In this document: piece after piece, positions 46,398-58,104 of the stretch
Numbering within the stretch: the first letter of the stretch is position 1
Layout of the letters: every line of letters starts with the position of its first letter
Assembly: GCF_023065955.2 (NCBI RefSeq)
Contig: NW_026622997.1
Location: 7,054,001 to 7,118,000 of the forward strand
Direction: 5' to 3'
Source of the DNA: Ursus arctos
Taxonomy: Eukaryota; Chordata; Mammalia; Carnivora; Ursidae
Length of the DNA stretch: 64,000 nucleotides
Notes under the pieces: generated by a model
The model's input: only the letters and a program-made list of their open reading frames with translations
Told to the model about the DNA's origin: nothing
Database searches by the model: none
Made by a program: the position numbers and the translations under genes

Positions 46398-46587
46398 TTT
46401 TTTTAAAGATTTTATTTATTTATTTGAGAGAGTGAGAGAGAGCATGAACGGGGTGGCGGGGCAGTCAGAGGGAGAAGCAGACTCCCCACTGAGCAGGGAG
46501 CCTGATGCGGGGCTTGATCGCAGGACCCTGGGATCATGACCTGAGCCAAAGGCAGATGCTTAACCGACTGAGCCACCCAGGCGCCCC
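46398..46587 (-). mobile_element. CAN-SINE
   Basis: Reverse-complement CAN-SINE ending 'gagccacccaggcgcccc'. An 18-bp TSD (aaaatatcctt[a/c]atttta) lies at 46380-46397 and 46588-46605. Confidence 0.96.
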
Positions 46588-46605
46588 AAAATATCCTTCA
46601 TTTTA

Positions 46606-46979
46606 AACGATGGCAATATTTAGTATTAGTATATGGGAGGCATTTTGTTTGTTTTTGGTTTTATTTTAAATATCCCTGGGTGACAAATAAGAGCATCGGC
46701 TGATCCATATTAAACCCAGAATTAACATCTATTTCAGGGTGGATGCTGCTAACCACACTCCCTTCCAGATACAATGTTTCACGTTTCTCAGCTCAGCGAC
46801 TAATTACTGAATTTATTCCTCCTCTAGGGGGAGCAGTGCCTGCACAACAGGCTGGTGTCCCTAACCAACGCCTCCCTCAGTAACAGGCAGGCACCCACAT
46901 ACCCATAGCCTGAGATTTTACAACTGCCAAGAAAAAAGATAAAAGCCATACTCAAACCCTGAAGTATAATGTATCTCTA

Positions 46980-47010
<31 letters not shown>

Positions 47011-47595
47011 CTTCCTCTCAAAGAACAGAAGTGGAGAAAACCTTACACCACTTATATTTAGTATTATCAAACATGTACAACTATTAAAACCTCTAGAAAT
47101 CAGATAAGTGGTCCTAAAAAAAAAAGACAAAGTAAAATAATTTTAAAATTAAGGGGAAAATATCTCTTGGGAAATTTAACACATGACTTATCATAATGTT
47201 TAACATGAGGCTTAAGGCAGATTCTTAAGCTGTTTCAGAAAAACAAGGGATCATTGAGCTAAGTGCCTAGCTCAGCACTACAGCTGTGAGCCACACACAG
47301 ACAGACGGAATATATGCTCCTTACCCATCAGGACCCAAAAATCTAGCTGATGTACATGAAAGGATTCCTGAATAAGATAGCCTGAACATACACAAAGGTG
47401 ACATATAATGTTATACACACAGTTAGTGGGGGGAGAGGGGGATAATTGTTTCGCATTGCAGAGAAACAAAAAGCTTCATATAAATGAGTTTTCTAGCTGC
47501 TGAAGGTTAGTTAACCAACACAGATTGTCAATTATTTTTTATTATAATTAACAGATGTGTGTAGAATATTTCAAAAACATACTTTCTACTTTCTA
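46606..47595. other. Unassigned, with AC microsatellite
   Basis: No gene is recognised. An (AC)n microsatellite occupies about 46980-47007. Open frames 46918-47130 and 47278-47469 are accidental. Confidence 0.4.
46980..47007. repeat. AC microsatellite
   Basis: About 14 perfect AC units. Confidence 0.95.
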
Positions 47596-47599
47596 CAGA

Positions 47600-48010
47600 T
47601 GGCATTTTGAGAATGCTAGGTCTGGGACTGAGGTGCTGGGTTAGTATTCCAGTTCAGTGCAACACTGCCCAAGTTTATCTCATACACCTCAGTTTCTGCA
47701 CCTACCTTAGCATACTGGTCAAAGAATTAAATGAAATAATGCACAGGGGTGCCTGGGTGGCACAGCGGTTAAGCGTCTGCCTTCGGCTCAGGGCGTGATC
47801 CCAGCGTTCTGGGATCGAGCCCCACATCAGGCTCCTCTGCTATGAGCCTGCTTCTTCCTCTCCCACTCCCCCTGCTTGTGTTCCCTCTCTCGCTGGCTGT
47901 CTCTCTCTCTAATAAATAAATAAAATCTTTAAAAAAAAATAATGTACATAAATTATTGAGGACATATAGCCTGGCACACAGTAATTTCAATACATTCTAG
48001 CTATTATTAA
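47600..48010 (+). repeat. MIR split by CAN-SINE
   Basis: MIR reads 'gctaggtctgggactgagg', 'acctcagtttctgcacc' and 'aaagaattaaatgaaat' before the SINE, then 'tagcctggcacacagtaatt' after it. Confidence 0.85.
47746..47936 (+). mobile_element. CAN-SINE inserted in MIR
   Basis: 'ggggtgcctgggtggcacag' head (the 'gcacagcggttaagcg' variant) and ursid-type body are present. A 12-bp TSD with one difference, aaataatgcaca / aaataatgtaca, lies at 47734-47745 and 47937-47948. Confidence 0.96.
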
Positions 48011-48385
48011 GCAAAACTGTAGTGGTCGGTGTTTATTAACTACGAAGTTTTCTAACGAAATCCCAAAAGTATTTAGTCATCCCTTCCCAGTGCAACTCAG
48101 CTCCAGAAGTGAGCCGATGGATGAACAGACGGGTTAGGAGTATACATGTGGTTCAGTACAGACCAATGAGACAGAAAAGAAAGTCAGCTGGGGGCTTCGG
48201 GAAAAGGTTTTCTTATTCCTAAGAGAAAAAGAGACAGAAAGTGACAGGGACAAAGGAATCTCCTTCTTCTAAACCTTCATCTCTAGACACAGCACCTGGA
48301 AATACATTAACCACTTTGCACCCTCTCACGCCACATGGGATTAATCACTTTCATGGTACTTAATGACTACCTAAAATAGTTCTGT
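48011..48385. other. Possible unnamed interspersed repeat
   Basis: The stretch 'agctgggggcttcgggaaaagg..' to 'acagaaagtgacagggac' (48185-48250) resembles text seen in old mammalian interspersed repeats, but I cannot name the family. No gene is visible. Confidence 0.3.
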
Positions 48386-48389
48386 TTAC

Positions 48390-48590
48390 TTGTTTTTTTA
48401 TGTCTACCCTCCCTGCACCATTCCAGAAGTGAAAGGAAAGCTGTCTTTTGGGATGCATATACAATGCCCCTTGCTAGAATACTTACTTACTAAGGCCAGC
48501 AGGATCCCAATATGGCTCCCACCTCCAGTCCTTACCACTGGGCCTAAATGTGGGGTATGCTCGACAAACATTTGTTGAAGAAGTAATTAA
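48390..48590 (+). repeat. L2 3' end
   Basis: L2-type 3' end: 'tgcccttgctagaatac'-like middle and the terminal 'gctcgacaaacatttgttga'. Confidence 0.65.
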
Positions 48591-48809
48591 AATAATCTTA
48601 TTCCATGGCAAGGTATCTTTGACAAAGCATGCATTTTTCAAATAACATCTGATTGTTTATTATTCTTTCTCCTACAATTGTCTAGTTTGCATTTTAGACT
48701 TCAAACAAGACAATTCAGTAGCAATATCTGCCCTACATGCTTTTTAAATAGGGCTTATGTCCCAAGATGCTTTTTTAGTGAAATCTCTCTCCTCAAAAAA
48801 GCAGTAGGC

Positions 48810-48844
<35 letters not shown>

Positions 48845-50390
48845 CAAAGGACATGTAAGGTGCACACACACCAAAAAAGTTTCACGTTAATATTCTTAAA
48901 ATCATCTGTCCTATAGGATCAGGATCAGTAGTAATAAGAAGGAGTCCAGAAAATTGCTACAGAATTCCAAATTCCCATAAAATATTTATTCCCTTTGAAA
49001 ATAAGACTACCAAGTTAACGGCTTCTAATTTTTTCAGTAAGCCCAAGTAGGAACCAAAATCAAGTACTTTTATAAAATAGAATACAGAAGCATTCCAAAA
49101 GTACAACTTTCCTATCATTTTTTCCAGATAATCACCTAAAATTTAAACTTTCAACAATTGATCATTTAACCCATCCTCTCTGAATTATAGTTCATGCAAT
49201 TAAACAAATATAGAATTGTGTGGGGAATTTTAATGTTGTTTTTCATTTAGAACCTATTACATTTCTCCGTAACTCAACTGATTAAAAAGCCAACTAGATG
49301 TGATATTTTGTGATGTGATAAAGAAAAGTTATACTACCTCTGACATGAACTTTTTTTAGCATCTGGATTCAATTACAAAATAGCAATACCTCAACTAACT
49401 CCGTAAGTGGTTCAAATGTTATTTTCTACTTGGGGAAGGTAGAGTTCAAGAATGTCTTTCTCAATGACTTAAGTAGGACGGCATATAAACATGTTTGCGA
49501 TTTGTAATGTTCCCAAACTTAGGCAAAATATTGCTTTAGTAGCATTTCGAAGAGTTTCACCTAACAGAAAAAGAAATGAAAATCAAGTGGACAAAATTTC
49601 AAAAACATTACAAGTTTTAGATAATAATACAAGTTATAGGATACTCCTTATTACACTTAAAATTTACACTTAAACATACATAGTCTGTGAATAGCCCCAA
49701 ACTCATGCTTGGCAAGCAAATAAAAATGATAAAATTGCTATAAAGATTAGTCACTAGAGAAAAACATTGCTGGTAGTCTTTGCATTAGAAAGAGTCCACT
49801 TACTCTTTTAGTTGTCATCTTTCTCATCATACTGAAGTTATATTAACCTTTTGAAAAACTAAATTAGAAACACTCAGTTTACCACTTGAGAATAATCTTA
49901 AAATAATTTTGTATTCATACAGCCTAACATAGACTCTAATCTCAGACCATAAGAGCACACTGTCCTCTTCTTGAAAAGTAAAAAAGGGCAGTTATTTTCT
50001 GAATTGTTACTTTTTTAAAAAATCACTGTTTAAAAGGTTTTCTAAAGTATAACTTCTTATAATTTCTTCTGTATGCTCATGGCATTTTTTACTTAACTTC
50101 TCTTCCCAAAGGTTATTGTCTCTCCAGGTGACTTAAGGGACAGGGAAGTCAAAAATACTCCTTACTATCCATTATTTTCAATATTTTTGAACTCAATAAA
50201 GGAAACATGATCTTTCACTGCAAAGTTCTGTTCACTATTTTAGAAATCATAAAAACATAATGCAAAGTAAAAGCTCATCATAATGGGGCAAATATCACTC
50301 AGGAAAGCCATTTTAGACCATCTTAACTCAAGAATGCCTCAAAGGATTTTGTAAGGAGTCCCTTGATTTATGGTAGCCCATGAAGCATAA
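48591..50390. other. Unassigned AT-rich sequence with a long A-run
   Basis: A pure A-run of about 28 bp lies at 48814-48841 without an identifiable retroelement in front. The remaining 1.8 kb is AT-rich, with no gene, RNA or named repeat. Confidence 0.4.
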
Positions 50391-50394
50391 TGAA

Positions 50395-50590
50395 AAACCT
50401 CTACAGCTCTAAATTCTAATTCCAGCTGCTCATTAATCTGTCATTTACTAATGGTGGGATCTTAGACCCAACAAGCTTTGGGCTTCCATTTCTTCACTCA
50501 TAAAATGAAAACAATACAGACCCAATGACCCTAACAGGGAGGGCAGCTGTAGGAATTAAATGAGATACTTAATGTGAACTCACTTTGAAA
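50395..50590 (+). repeat. MIR
   Basis: Plus-strand MIR: 'ctctaaattctaattccagc', 'gtgggatcttagaccc', 'tccatttcttcactcataaa' and 'taggaattaaatgagatac'. Confidence 0.75.
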
Positions 50591-51190
50591 AAAGAAAACA
50601 AATAAAACACAAATTAATTTTGTCATTAAGGTACATGAAAAAGTTCTATCATGTTGAGTGAGGGTACAGGGGCTAGGACACATGTAGAGTAAAAAAACAA
50701 AACAAAAGAATGACAGGCCTAGCAGATATTGCTGGGCCACACTCAGGCATGGTCACAGTGCAGGGGAAAAGCACCATTTAATAAGCAACCCCAGGAAGGT
50801 GCACCTCAGAGGACTACTTACTGGTCAGAGAGTGTTAGGAAAGAGGAATGAGGCCTCCTAGAGGCCTCAGGAAGACTAAATGCAAGGGGCTATAGCCTAG
50901 TGTGTTTTCATACATATGGGAGCAATCCCGTCAGCTGGGACAGGGAGTAAGGAATAATAGGCCAGGATCAGGGATAGTTTTAAAAGCTGTACAAAATGCA
51001 GATGTGAAAGCATTCTGAGATGAAGGAGAAGCCGCTAGATGTGGGAGCCCTAATAGGCTCAGCAATCTCAGATAAGGCATGTGGGTCATCACTGAGAGTA
51101 AAGATGGGAGAGATGAAAACTCAGGCTTAAAGGGGAAGAAGGACTGAACTACTACTACTCAGTTTTTGGTCAAATAAAACAATCCATACA
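50591..51190. other. Unassigned sequence
   Basis: No gene or repeat was recognised. The minus frame 50531-50740 overlaps the MIR end and is accidental. Confidence 0.35.
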
Positions 51191-51194
51191 ATGA

Positions 51195-51290
51195 TTTGGC
51201 AAATATTTATTAAGTTCCTACTATGCCTTAGACACTGCTGTAAATGCCCTGACAAAGAGGTGAACTGATAATGTTCCCTACACTGCGAAG
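51195..51290 (-). repeat. L2 3' end fragment
   Basis: 'caaatatttattaagttcc', 'tactatgccttagacactg' is the reverse L2 terminus. Confidence 0.7.
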
Positions 51291-51389
51291 CCTCAACCAA
51301 AATCAGTGCTTTAGAAACAGCCGCAGCATGATAAACAAAATATTGTTATTTTGTATTTAAACACTTTCAAAATCAAAATAAACCTGCTC

Positions 51390-52660
51390 CTGAGGTCCTT
51401 GAAAAAATAACTGATTCCAGATTTGAAGCAGGAAAAATATATGGATCATCTTCTACCAAAAAGCAATGAGGCAAAGACTACCAAGACTGCATCGAAAGGA
51501 TGCAGAGGCCAAATGAAAAGGTTTCCACAGCCACAGATGAAGTAATTTGAGCATCAACAAGTTTCAGTGGACTGAAACACAAAATATAATTCCATGAGTT
51601 TATGACACCAAAAGAAAAAAAAAAATGGTCACCATTATAGGATGGTATAGACCAACTCATAAATATGGGTAAAGAAAAGATATCGTTTATTTTGCCTTTC
51701 CTATACCCCAAGGTAACCAAATACAAGAATCTCCTTTTAGAAGTATTTCAGCTAATCAATGCAGAAGGAATTACAGAATTCAATTATCACCCCTTTGCAA
51801 CAGCTAATGAAATAATGGATCCTAACCACTGATATTTAATGGCTGCTGTTAAAAGACATTATATGCCTCCTAGTGGAAGTACATTAAGACCAACTACACA
51901 AGACCTACTCTTACCCTCACCACCCCCCTCAAAAAAACCAGCACTGAACATGATCAAGCGTTAAACCTAAATACCAACTTACAGGAAATACAAGGGATGA
52001 AAAAACACTTCAGGAATAAAATTAGCCTGAGTCGAACTATGGAAACAAGACAGCAAATAGCCCAGTGTCTTCAACAAATACATTATGACAGAGAGACAGA
52101 GAAAAGAGAGAGTAGGGAGGGGGAAAAAGACAGAGGAAGAGGGTGAAAGGGGAAAAGAGGGAAAGGGAGAAAGAGAGATGGAGGAAGAAAAGGAGAAGAA
52201 AGGGGGCAGAAACAAAAGAAGGGAGGAAAGGGGGGAAAGTGGGGGAAAGAGGAAATTAAAAGATTTAAGAGACATCAGCCAATTTTAATGTATAACCTTA
52301 TTTTGGATCCTGATTCAAACAAACAAACAATTAAAAACAATTATGAGACAATTGGGGAGACTTAAATACAGGTTGATATCTGATTATATTAATTATGAAC
52401 TTATTAAGTACAATAATGGCAGTATAGTTATTTAAGAGAATCATTTTGAGACATATAATACATACACATGTAATAATATGATGCCTACAATCTACTATAA
52501 AAAACTTCAGGAGAGGGGATCATGGAAAAATATACAGCTACAAATGAAATAAATTTTGCTACTACTTAATAATTGTAGCACCTGATAGCATGTAGAGACT
52601 CCTTATACAATGATTTCTATATATTTGAAAACTTCCTTAATAAAAAGTATAAACTAATAT
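51390..52660 (+). mobile_element. Old L1 (L1M-type) 3' UTR with internal polypurine tract
   Basis: Landmarks in order: 'accactgatatttaatggc', 'aaagacattatatgcctcc', 'cccagtgtcttcaacaaat', the GA tract at 52085-52265, 'agatttaagagacatcagcc', 'ttggatcctgattcaaac' and the terminal 'gaaaacttccttaataaaaa'. It is the same 3'-end type as at 11891-13570. The GA-rich tract lies where old L1 3' UTRs often carry one, here grown long. Confidence 0.7.
52085..52265. repeat. Long GA-rich polypurine tract
   Basis: About 180 bp that is nearly pure purine (GAGA, GGGA, GAAA mixtures), with only a handful of pyrimidines. The overlapping open frames on both strands (51979-52275 minus, 52085-52288 plus) are low-complexity artefacts of this composition. 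Confidence 0.95.
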
Positions 52661-53405
52661 ACAAAAACTGCTCTGAAACATTTTTGGGATAAGACACAAT
52701 ATAAATAAAAATTTTAAAGATTTAGAATTATTAAAATGTTTTTTTTAAAGAGGACAATATATACTACTTTAGAGAACTCATGTCATGAAATAATTTTAAT
52801 TTCTAACTTTATAGTATTTAAGGTTCACAAATATGTGGATAATTTTTTGTGGGTAATGTTTTTAAAGTCTGTAAAGAAAATAATGGCCAATCTCTTTTCA
52901 TAATTCCTAGGTTTATGATAAATTATTTTGAACATTTAAAAAAAAATCTCCACTGGCTCAAGTAAGCATGAAACAGGTTCTAACTTAATTGGAGGAATAT
53001 GCATATACTTTTGTAAGAGAACTATGAACCTCCAGGATTGTATGAAAGGGTACGTAAGCATGTGTGTGTATGAGTGTGTGCGTCTTTGTGTGAATGTGTT
53101 TATGTATAAGTGTGCACCTGCATAGACTTATTGCACTCATGCTTTTCTGTGAGTAAAGATCCAGGCTTTAGTCAAAAAGGTCTGTAACTCAAGAACAGTT
53201 TAAAAAAAAAAAAAAAAAAAAACTGGCTCACTTAGAACCGCTGTCAATGCTCATACATAAAAACGTTATTTCTAAAAATAAAACAGAGTCACTAAAATCG
53301 CAGATATCCTCCCACAAGAGGCCTTTTCACACTGTATTTAACACATGTTCCAAATACACTAAAAGTGCTTTAAGTTGGTTGAACAAACCATAGCTGTTTC
53401 TGAGC
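52661..53405. other. Unassigned, with TG-rich and poly-A patches
   Basis: An imperfect TG-rich tract lies at about 53055-53115 and a run of about 21 A at 53202-53222. No gene is visible. Confidence 0.4.
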
Positions 53406-53409
53406 TCAC

Positions 53410-53710
53410 CTAGCTAAGCTTTCCTCATGCAGGTGTCTCTGTCTGGCATGACCCCCAACCATTCCCTCCTCATGGTCATCTAATTCGTATTCCTCTTTAA
53501 AGAAACTGAACTCAGCTATTATCTGCTCTAGAATGCCTGCCCTTCCTACCACTGTGGCCCAAGGCCCAAATTCGGTATTCACCACCACTCTTAACTGTAC
53601 GCAAGGACCTACACAGTCTGTCTCCCCTACAAGACTGGGGGACCCAAAGGACACATCTGTCTTTGGTTGTTCACTGGGTCCTGAGGGCCAGGCAGTGCCC
53701 CACCCACTGC
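53410..53710 (+). repeat. L2 3' end
   Basis: L2-like 'ccctcctcatggtcatctaa', 'cctacaagactgggggacc', 'acatctgtctttggttgttc' and 'gagggccaggcagtgcc'. The overlapping frames are accidental. Confidence 0.7.
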
Positions 53711-54355
53711 AGAGGGATGTGGATTAGAGCTGTCACTCTTGTCCCACTTGGAGGACGCCTCTGAGGAAGTATAAGTAGGTAAGCAGCTCAACCAGAGAGA
53801 GGGATTAAAGATCATTAGAAGGCAGTTTCTCTGAAGCCCAAGCTGTGACACCTCTTAATCTGCTTAAAAGCCTTCTAAGCCTCTCTGCTTCACCTCCCTC
53901 CCACCTGACTCTACCTTATGCTTCCATCCCATTTCTCTTCCATTCTGCCAACCACTTCAATCCCATTAGGAAAAATGCCCTTAACCAGTTCCCCTGTTTT
54001 TTCCCCTTTTTGGGTTTTTTTTCCCCTCACCTTAAACTCTGCACCAAGAGCTGTAGAGTGTTGTTACTTCTGCCATCCCAAAATATATGCCTGGGGAACA
54101 TTTCTAATATGCTGTAATGTTTTTATAGTATAACATAATATTCATATAATAAAACATAATAGTGTATAGTATGTAATAGAATATTTTTATATTAAGGAAG
54201 GTTTGTATTTGTGGTTTGTTCATTTTAAAGGGGATATATATAATTTCACTAACTTGCTTTTGAACTAAGCCTTTTACTGGGGTAAGGTAGCAGAAAGGTC
54301 TCCCAACCCTGTTTTAAATAGTAAACATCAAACTATGCTCATAATAATTTTGCGA
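53711..54355. other. Unassigned, possible L2 scrap
   Basis: The segment 53845-53960 ('tgcttaaaagccttctaagc', 'cacctccctcccacc') may be upstream L2. The rest is AT-rich and unassigned. Open frames 53845-54117 and 53918-54133 lack domains. Confidence 0.35.
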
Positions 54356-54359
54356 ATGG

Positions 54360-54475
54360 CTAATACAGTGATGCTACCCTAGTGAGGATTAAACATGCAA
54401 AGATCCTGGCACACGCAGGGCCTGGCACATAGAAGCACTCTGTATGTTTCAGCTGCTGTTATTATTCCTAATGAT
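54360..54475 (+). repeat. MIR 3' part
   Basis: 'gtgaggattaaacatgc' and 'ggcctggcacatagaagc' are the MIR 3' core. Confidence 0.7.
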
Positions 54476-55908
54476 GGTTAAATTATAAGCAAAATGGCTT
54501 CTGGTGTTAATAATTGACATTTCAGCATATTTTAATACAAATAAGTGAGCTCCTGCAGGGCATAGTAGCCCTTAACTCTTCTCAGAACTCCCAGCCCCAC
54601 CAGGGCCCTAGACATGTAGGCTGCTGGAACATTTACTTCACGAATGGAGTTACCTGGAGCCAAAATCTACCAAGAAACAAGAGCTCTGAATGTCCTTCTT
54701 TGAAAAGAGGGAAGACAAAATTAGCTTTATTCCAGAAAATAAAATGCCAAGCAATATTTTCATCAAGTTCATTTAGACTCTGCAATTAGTCTAGCTGTAT
54801 GTGAAAGACAAAACGACTGAAAGCAAATGTGCTCAGGTTTCAAAGGACCTGAGAAATGGTTTGTGAGACTTAGGGAAGTCTCCTCACCAACCTTTTCCTA
54901 GAATACCCTTCTCACTGGCCCTACAATCATGCCATCCCAAGCCTGATAAGCCATTTTCTCACTTACCCCTTGTCTTTTTAAAAAAACATCTGCAGAGTTG
55001 GAATAAAACCCTCAAGGAAAAACAAAAAGAGAAAGTTAAAGGGTTATAAGGAATTTATCTAAATAGCAAGATATCCAGAACCATCCTTAGGAAATTTGGA
55101 GGTTACGACAAAAAACAAATCCCACCTTTCTGTAAAAAATATAAGTTCCCACTCCTCATAGATATAATGAGGAAAAACAGGGAATGGCAAAGTCTTCACC
55201 CACAGGAAGTGCAGGATAAGGGCAAACCAGTTAGATCAGACATGCAAGAATTACAAGATATTCAAGTTTATACATGGTTTCTTAGATTAAGAGTCCATCT
55301 TTGCCAGAAATTAATGATTCACTTTTGCACCATACTTTCGCATCCTGGAATGAAAAATAGGGGCTTTTTTTATCCATCTCAGAGAGTACAGGACATTAAC
55401 AATACCTTAAATTTATCCTTCCCATATGATAATCTCCAATGTATTTAAATACGTACATTTATAATTTTGAATCTTTTATATAATTTAACGTGTGTATATC
55501 TTAAAAGTGTTTCAGATTACAAATGTCCTCCCCTATATAACAAGTCCATGCTGTTGGTACACAGGCTACATACTGGGACATTCTGGGACACATCTCAGAA
55601 GATGAACAAAAATTTAAATTGCTCAGAATTAAATGCTCTTTAGGTGTTTGCTGAGATTATTTTATAGCCAAGATTATGTAATGTCCACTTTAATACTCTT
55701 CTAGACTAAAATTACTATAGCTATATGAGGTAAAACTTAGGGCCTTTGAGACCAGTTTTCCCCCTTGCCACAGTGGAGCCTCCCTGAGAACCTCGGACTG
55801 ACCTTAAACCCAACTCCATGCAGAGGGGAGATGCCCTCCTCCTCTGTTGCTTGGCCCTGGCAGCCTGGCATCTTTAAGGGTCTCCCATTCTCACCTCAAG
55901 TGTAAGTC
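54476..55908. other. Unassigned sequence
   Basis: No gene, RNA or named repeat was recognised in 1.4 kb. Open frames 54514-54789 and 55167-55448 (about 92 codons each) have no domain I recognise. Confidence 0.4.
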
Positions 55909-55922
55909 AATAAACATAAAAG

Positions 55923-56129
55923 GGGAGCCTAGGTGGCGCAGTCGTTAAGTGTCTGCCTTTGGCTCAGGGCGTGATCCCAGCATTCTGGGATCACGCCCCA
56001 CATCAGGCTCTTCTGCTAGGAGCCTGCTTCTTCCTCTCCCACTCCCCCTGCTTGTGTTCCCTCTCTTGCTGGCTGTCTCTGTCAAATAAATAAATAAAAT
56101 ATTTTTAAAAATAATAATAAATTTAAAAA
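55923..56129 (+). mobile_element. CAN-SINE, ursid-type
   Basis: 'gagcctaggtggcgcag' head, 'cttcttcctctcccactcc' body, and an A-rich tail with AATA repeats are present. An exact 14-bp TSD, aataaacataaaag, lies at 55909-55922 and 56130-56143. Confidence 0.96.
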
Positions 56130-56143
56130 AATAAACATAAAAG

Positions 56144-56640
56144 ACTGTACTTACTTTTTTTTCATCATTTACTTAAAAGACAACTGTTTATTGAAAGCAA
56201 ACGAAAATGCTCTGCACCTAATCAGCAACATAGAAAAGCTGATTCTGGGTCTACACTGCTGCCATATTTATCCAAAACTTAAAAATTCTCACAGAGGATT
56301 ATCTGAAGGAAATGGAGTAATTGACTCTGACACTGAAAGACAATTAACAGGAGACACAAGCTACAGGTGGCTCCTCTGAGAAGAGGAAATGGCCAGGTGA
56401 GGGGTAGGGGTAGGAAGGAGATTCATTTGAAAATCCATTTGCATTTTTTGTATTTTAAATTAAATGAATTATTACCGACTCAAAAAATAAGTAAAAATTA
56501 TTAATAAAGCAAAATTTCACTAAAAGCCAGACTATCAGAAAGCTGCAGGCTTGAGTCCCTACAGAACTGCTTTAACTGCAGAGCATGCAAATCATGCCGA
56601 CAGCACAGTATGTCCTGTGTCCCCTGACACAGGCCCCCCT
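56144..56640. other. Unassigned sequence
   Basis: No gene or repeat was recognised. The 62-codon open frame at 56191-56379 has no known domain. Confidence 0.35.
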
Positions 56641-56644
56641 AAAC

Positions 56645-56925
56645 CAGTGCCTCTCAACTAGCTGCAGCGAAGACTGTCATCCAGCCATCGTTTTAAATTT
56701 CTAGTCCATCATGTACTGGTTCTTTTGTAAATACAATTCAAAGAGAATTAAGAGGAAAATGATCAAACATGTAAATGTCAAAGGAACATCCACTTGCTAT
56801 AAAAGCTTCTAAATTTACTATCATCTTCTGTATTTATCTTATTCACACACATTAATAGCTCAAGGACCACACCTGTGGACAGATCACACCCTCTGGACAC
56901 TGACTTAACCAGGGAACTATAAAAA
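56645..56925 (+). repeat. hAT-like MER repeat, copy B
   Basis: It opens 'cagtgcctctcaactagc' and shares 'aatttctagtccatcatgta' and 'ttcttttgtaaatac' with copy A at 21591-22060. It ends near 'ggaccacacctgtggac', resembling inverted hAT ends. Family unnamed. Confidence 0.5.
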
Positions 56926-58100
56926 AACTCACTCTGATTTCTGAACAATGAATACTGCCCCTAAGCAGCTCAGTTGCTTTCTTTTTTTTTTTTTTTTCAG
57001 GTACCATAATTTATGGAAGTAATTGTATTTCCTTCTGTGTTTTGGTTACAGTAATGCTTCAAGACAAACCTATGGCCTTCTTCTAAGAAAAGATGTACAG
57101 TATTGTGGCATACAGTTAATCTCCTAGCTTTACGTCTGGCTTCACTTTAGAATTCTGGTCCTCACTCTTAATGTCACAACTTACCCGGCCATTTGACTTC
57201 AATTGCATTGTATCTTGTTATATTCATCAGGCTCCCTCGAATACAGTACTACATTATTTCAAATAGCATCATCTGAAAAGTTGTTTTAACAAAATGACCT
57301 TAGTGAATTTTATAACATGAGTGACTTAGTTGGAAACTCTTATTCAACATCATAGTCCCAAACAAAAACAAAACCAAAAAAAAAAAAAAATTACATCAGA
57401 ATGTGCCATACAGTGTAAGAGAAAAAAAAGAAACCACAATCAGTAGCCACAGCCAACAGGGCAAGCAGGAAACTTGGTTCTGTCCCTTTAAGAGGGAGCC
57501 AGGTCATTACGAACTAAAAAAAAGAAAATGAAAGTTAAAGGCTATAAAAGGATAGGCTTTCTTATATAAAAAATAAAACATTATACAGTAATTCCACCTA
57601 AATTATTCTCCAAGATAATGAAAAGCTAAAGAAGGCATTTTTTCGACAGGGCTCACTTGCTGGGAGTTGATTAGCAAGAAGCATATAATAGGCTGAAGTT
57701 TGATAAGGGACTGCTTTTGCCTGTTGTCACACAGTCGTAATATCAGAACTGTAGATTCTCAGGAAATCGTCAGGCCAGCACTGACTGAAGTATGTTCTGG
57801 TATTGAGTTTTTCAGTTTCTCAGTTTCACTCTAATCCTCTTTTAATTTGACTGTAGACCTAATTTCCCTTGGCACCTTTAACAGCTCCCTGGGGGTTATG
57901 GATCTCACCCTAGTGTTGTGACTAATGATTCCTGAATTTCAAGATGGTTCCAAAACCTCTGCTTTTCTCAATGACAAGTGCTTCCATTATCACTGCTTAT
58001 CTCAGATCCTTTGGCCCAAACTTCCTCCATTTATTCACTGATTCATTACACCATCACTGCGCACACACACCAGTAGTTTAAGCAGTGGAGTGTGTGAAGA
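56926..58100. other. Unassigned sequence
   Basis: No gene, RNA or repeat was recognised. A T-run lies at about 56980-56997 and an A-run at about 57377-57391. Confidence 0.4.
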
Positions 58101-58104
58101 GAAC

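Noticed and set aside
51979..52288. Overlapping open frames on both strands rich in Glu/Arg/Gly (plus) or Ser/Leu/Pro (minus)
   Set aside because: They come from the polypurine tract in an L1 3' UTR. Low-complexity composition keeps frames open by chance.
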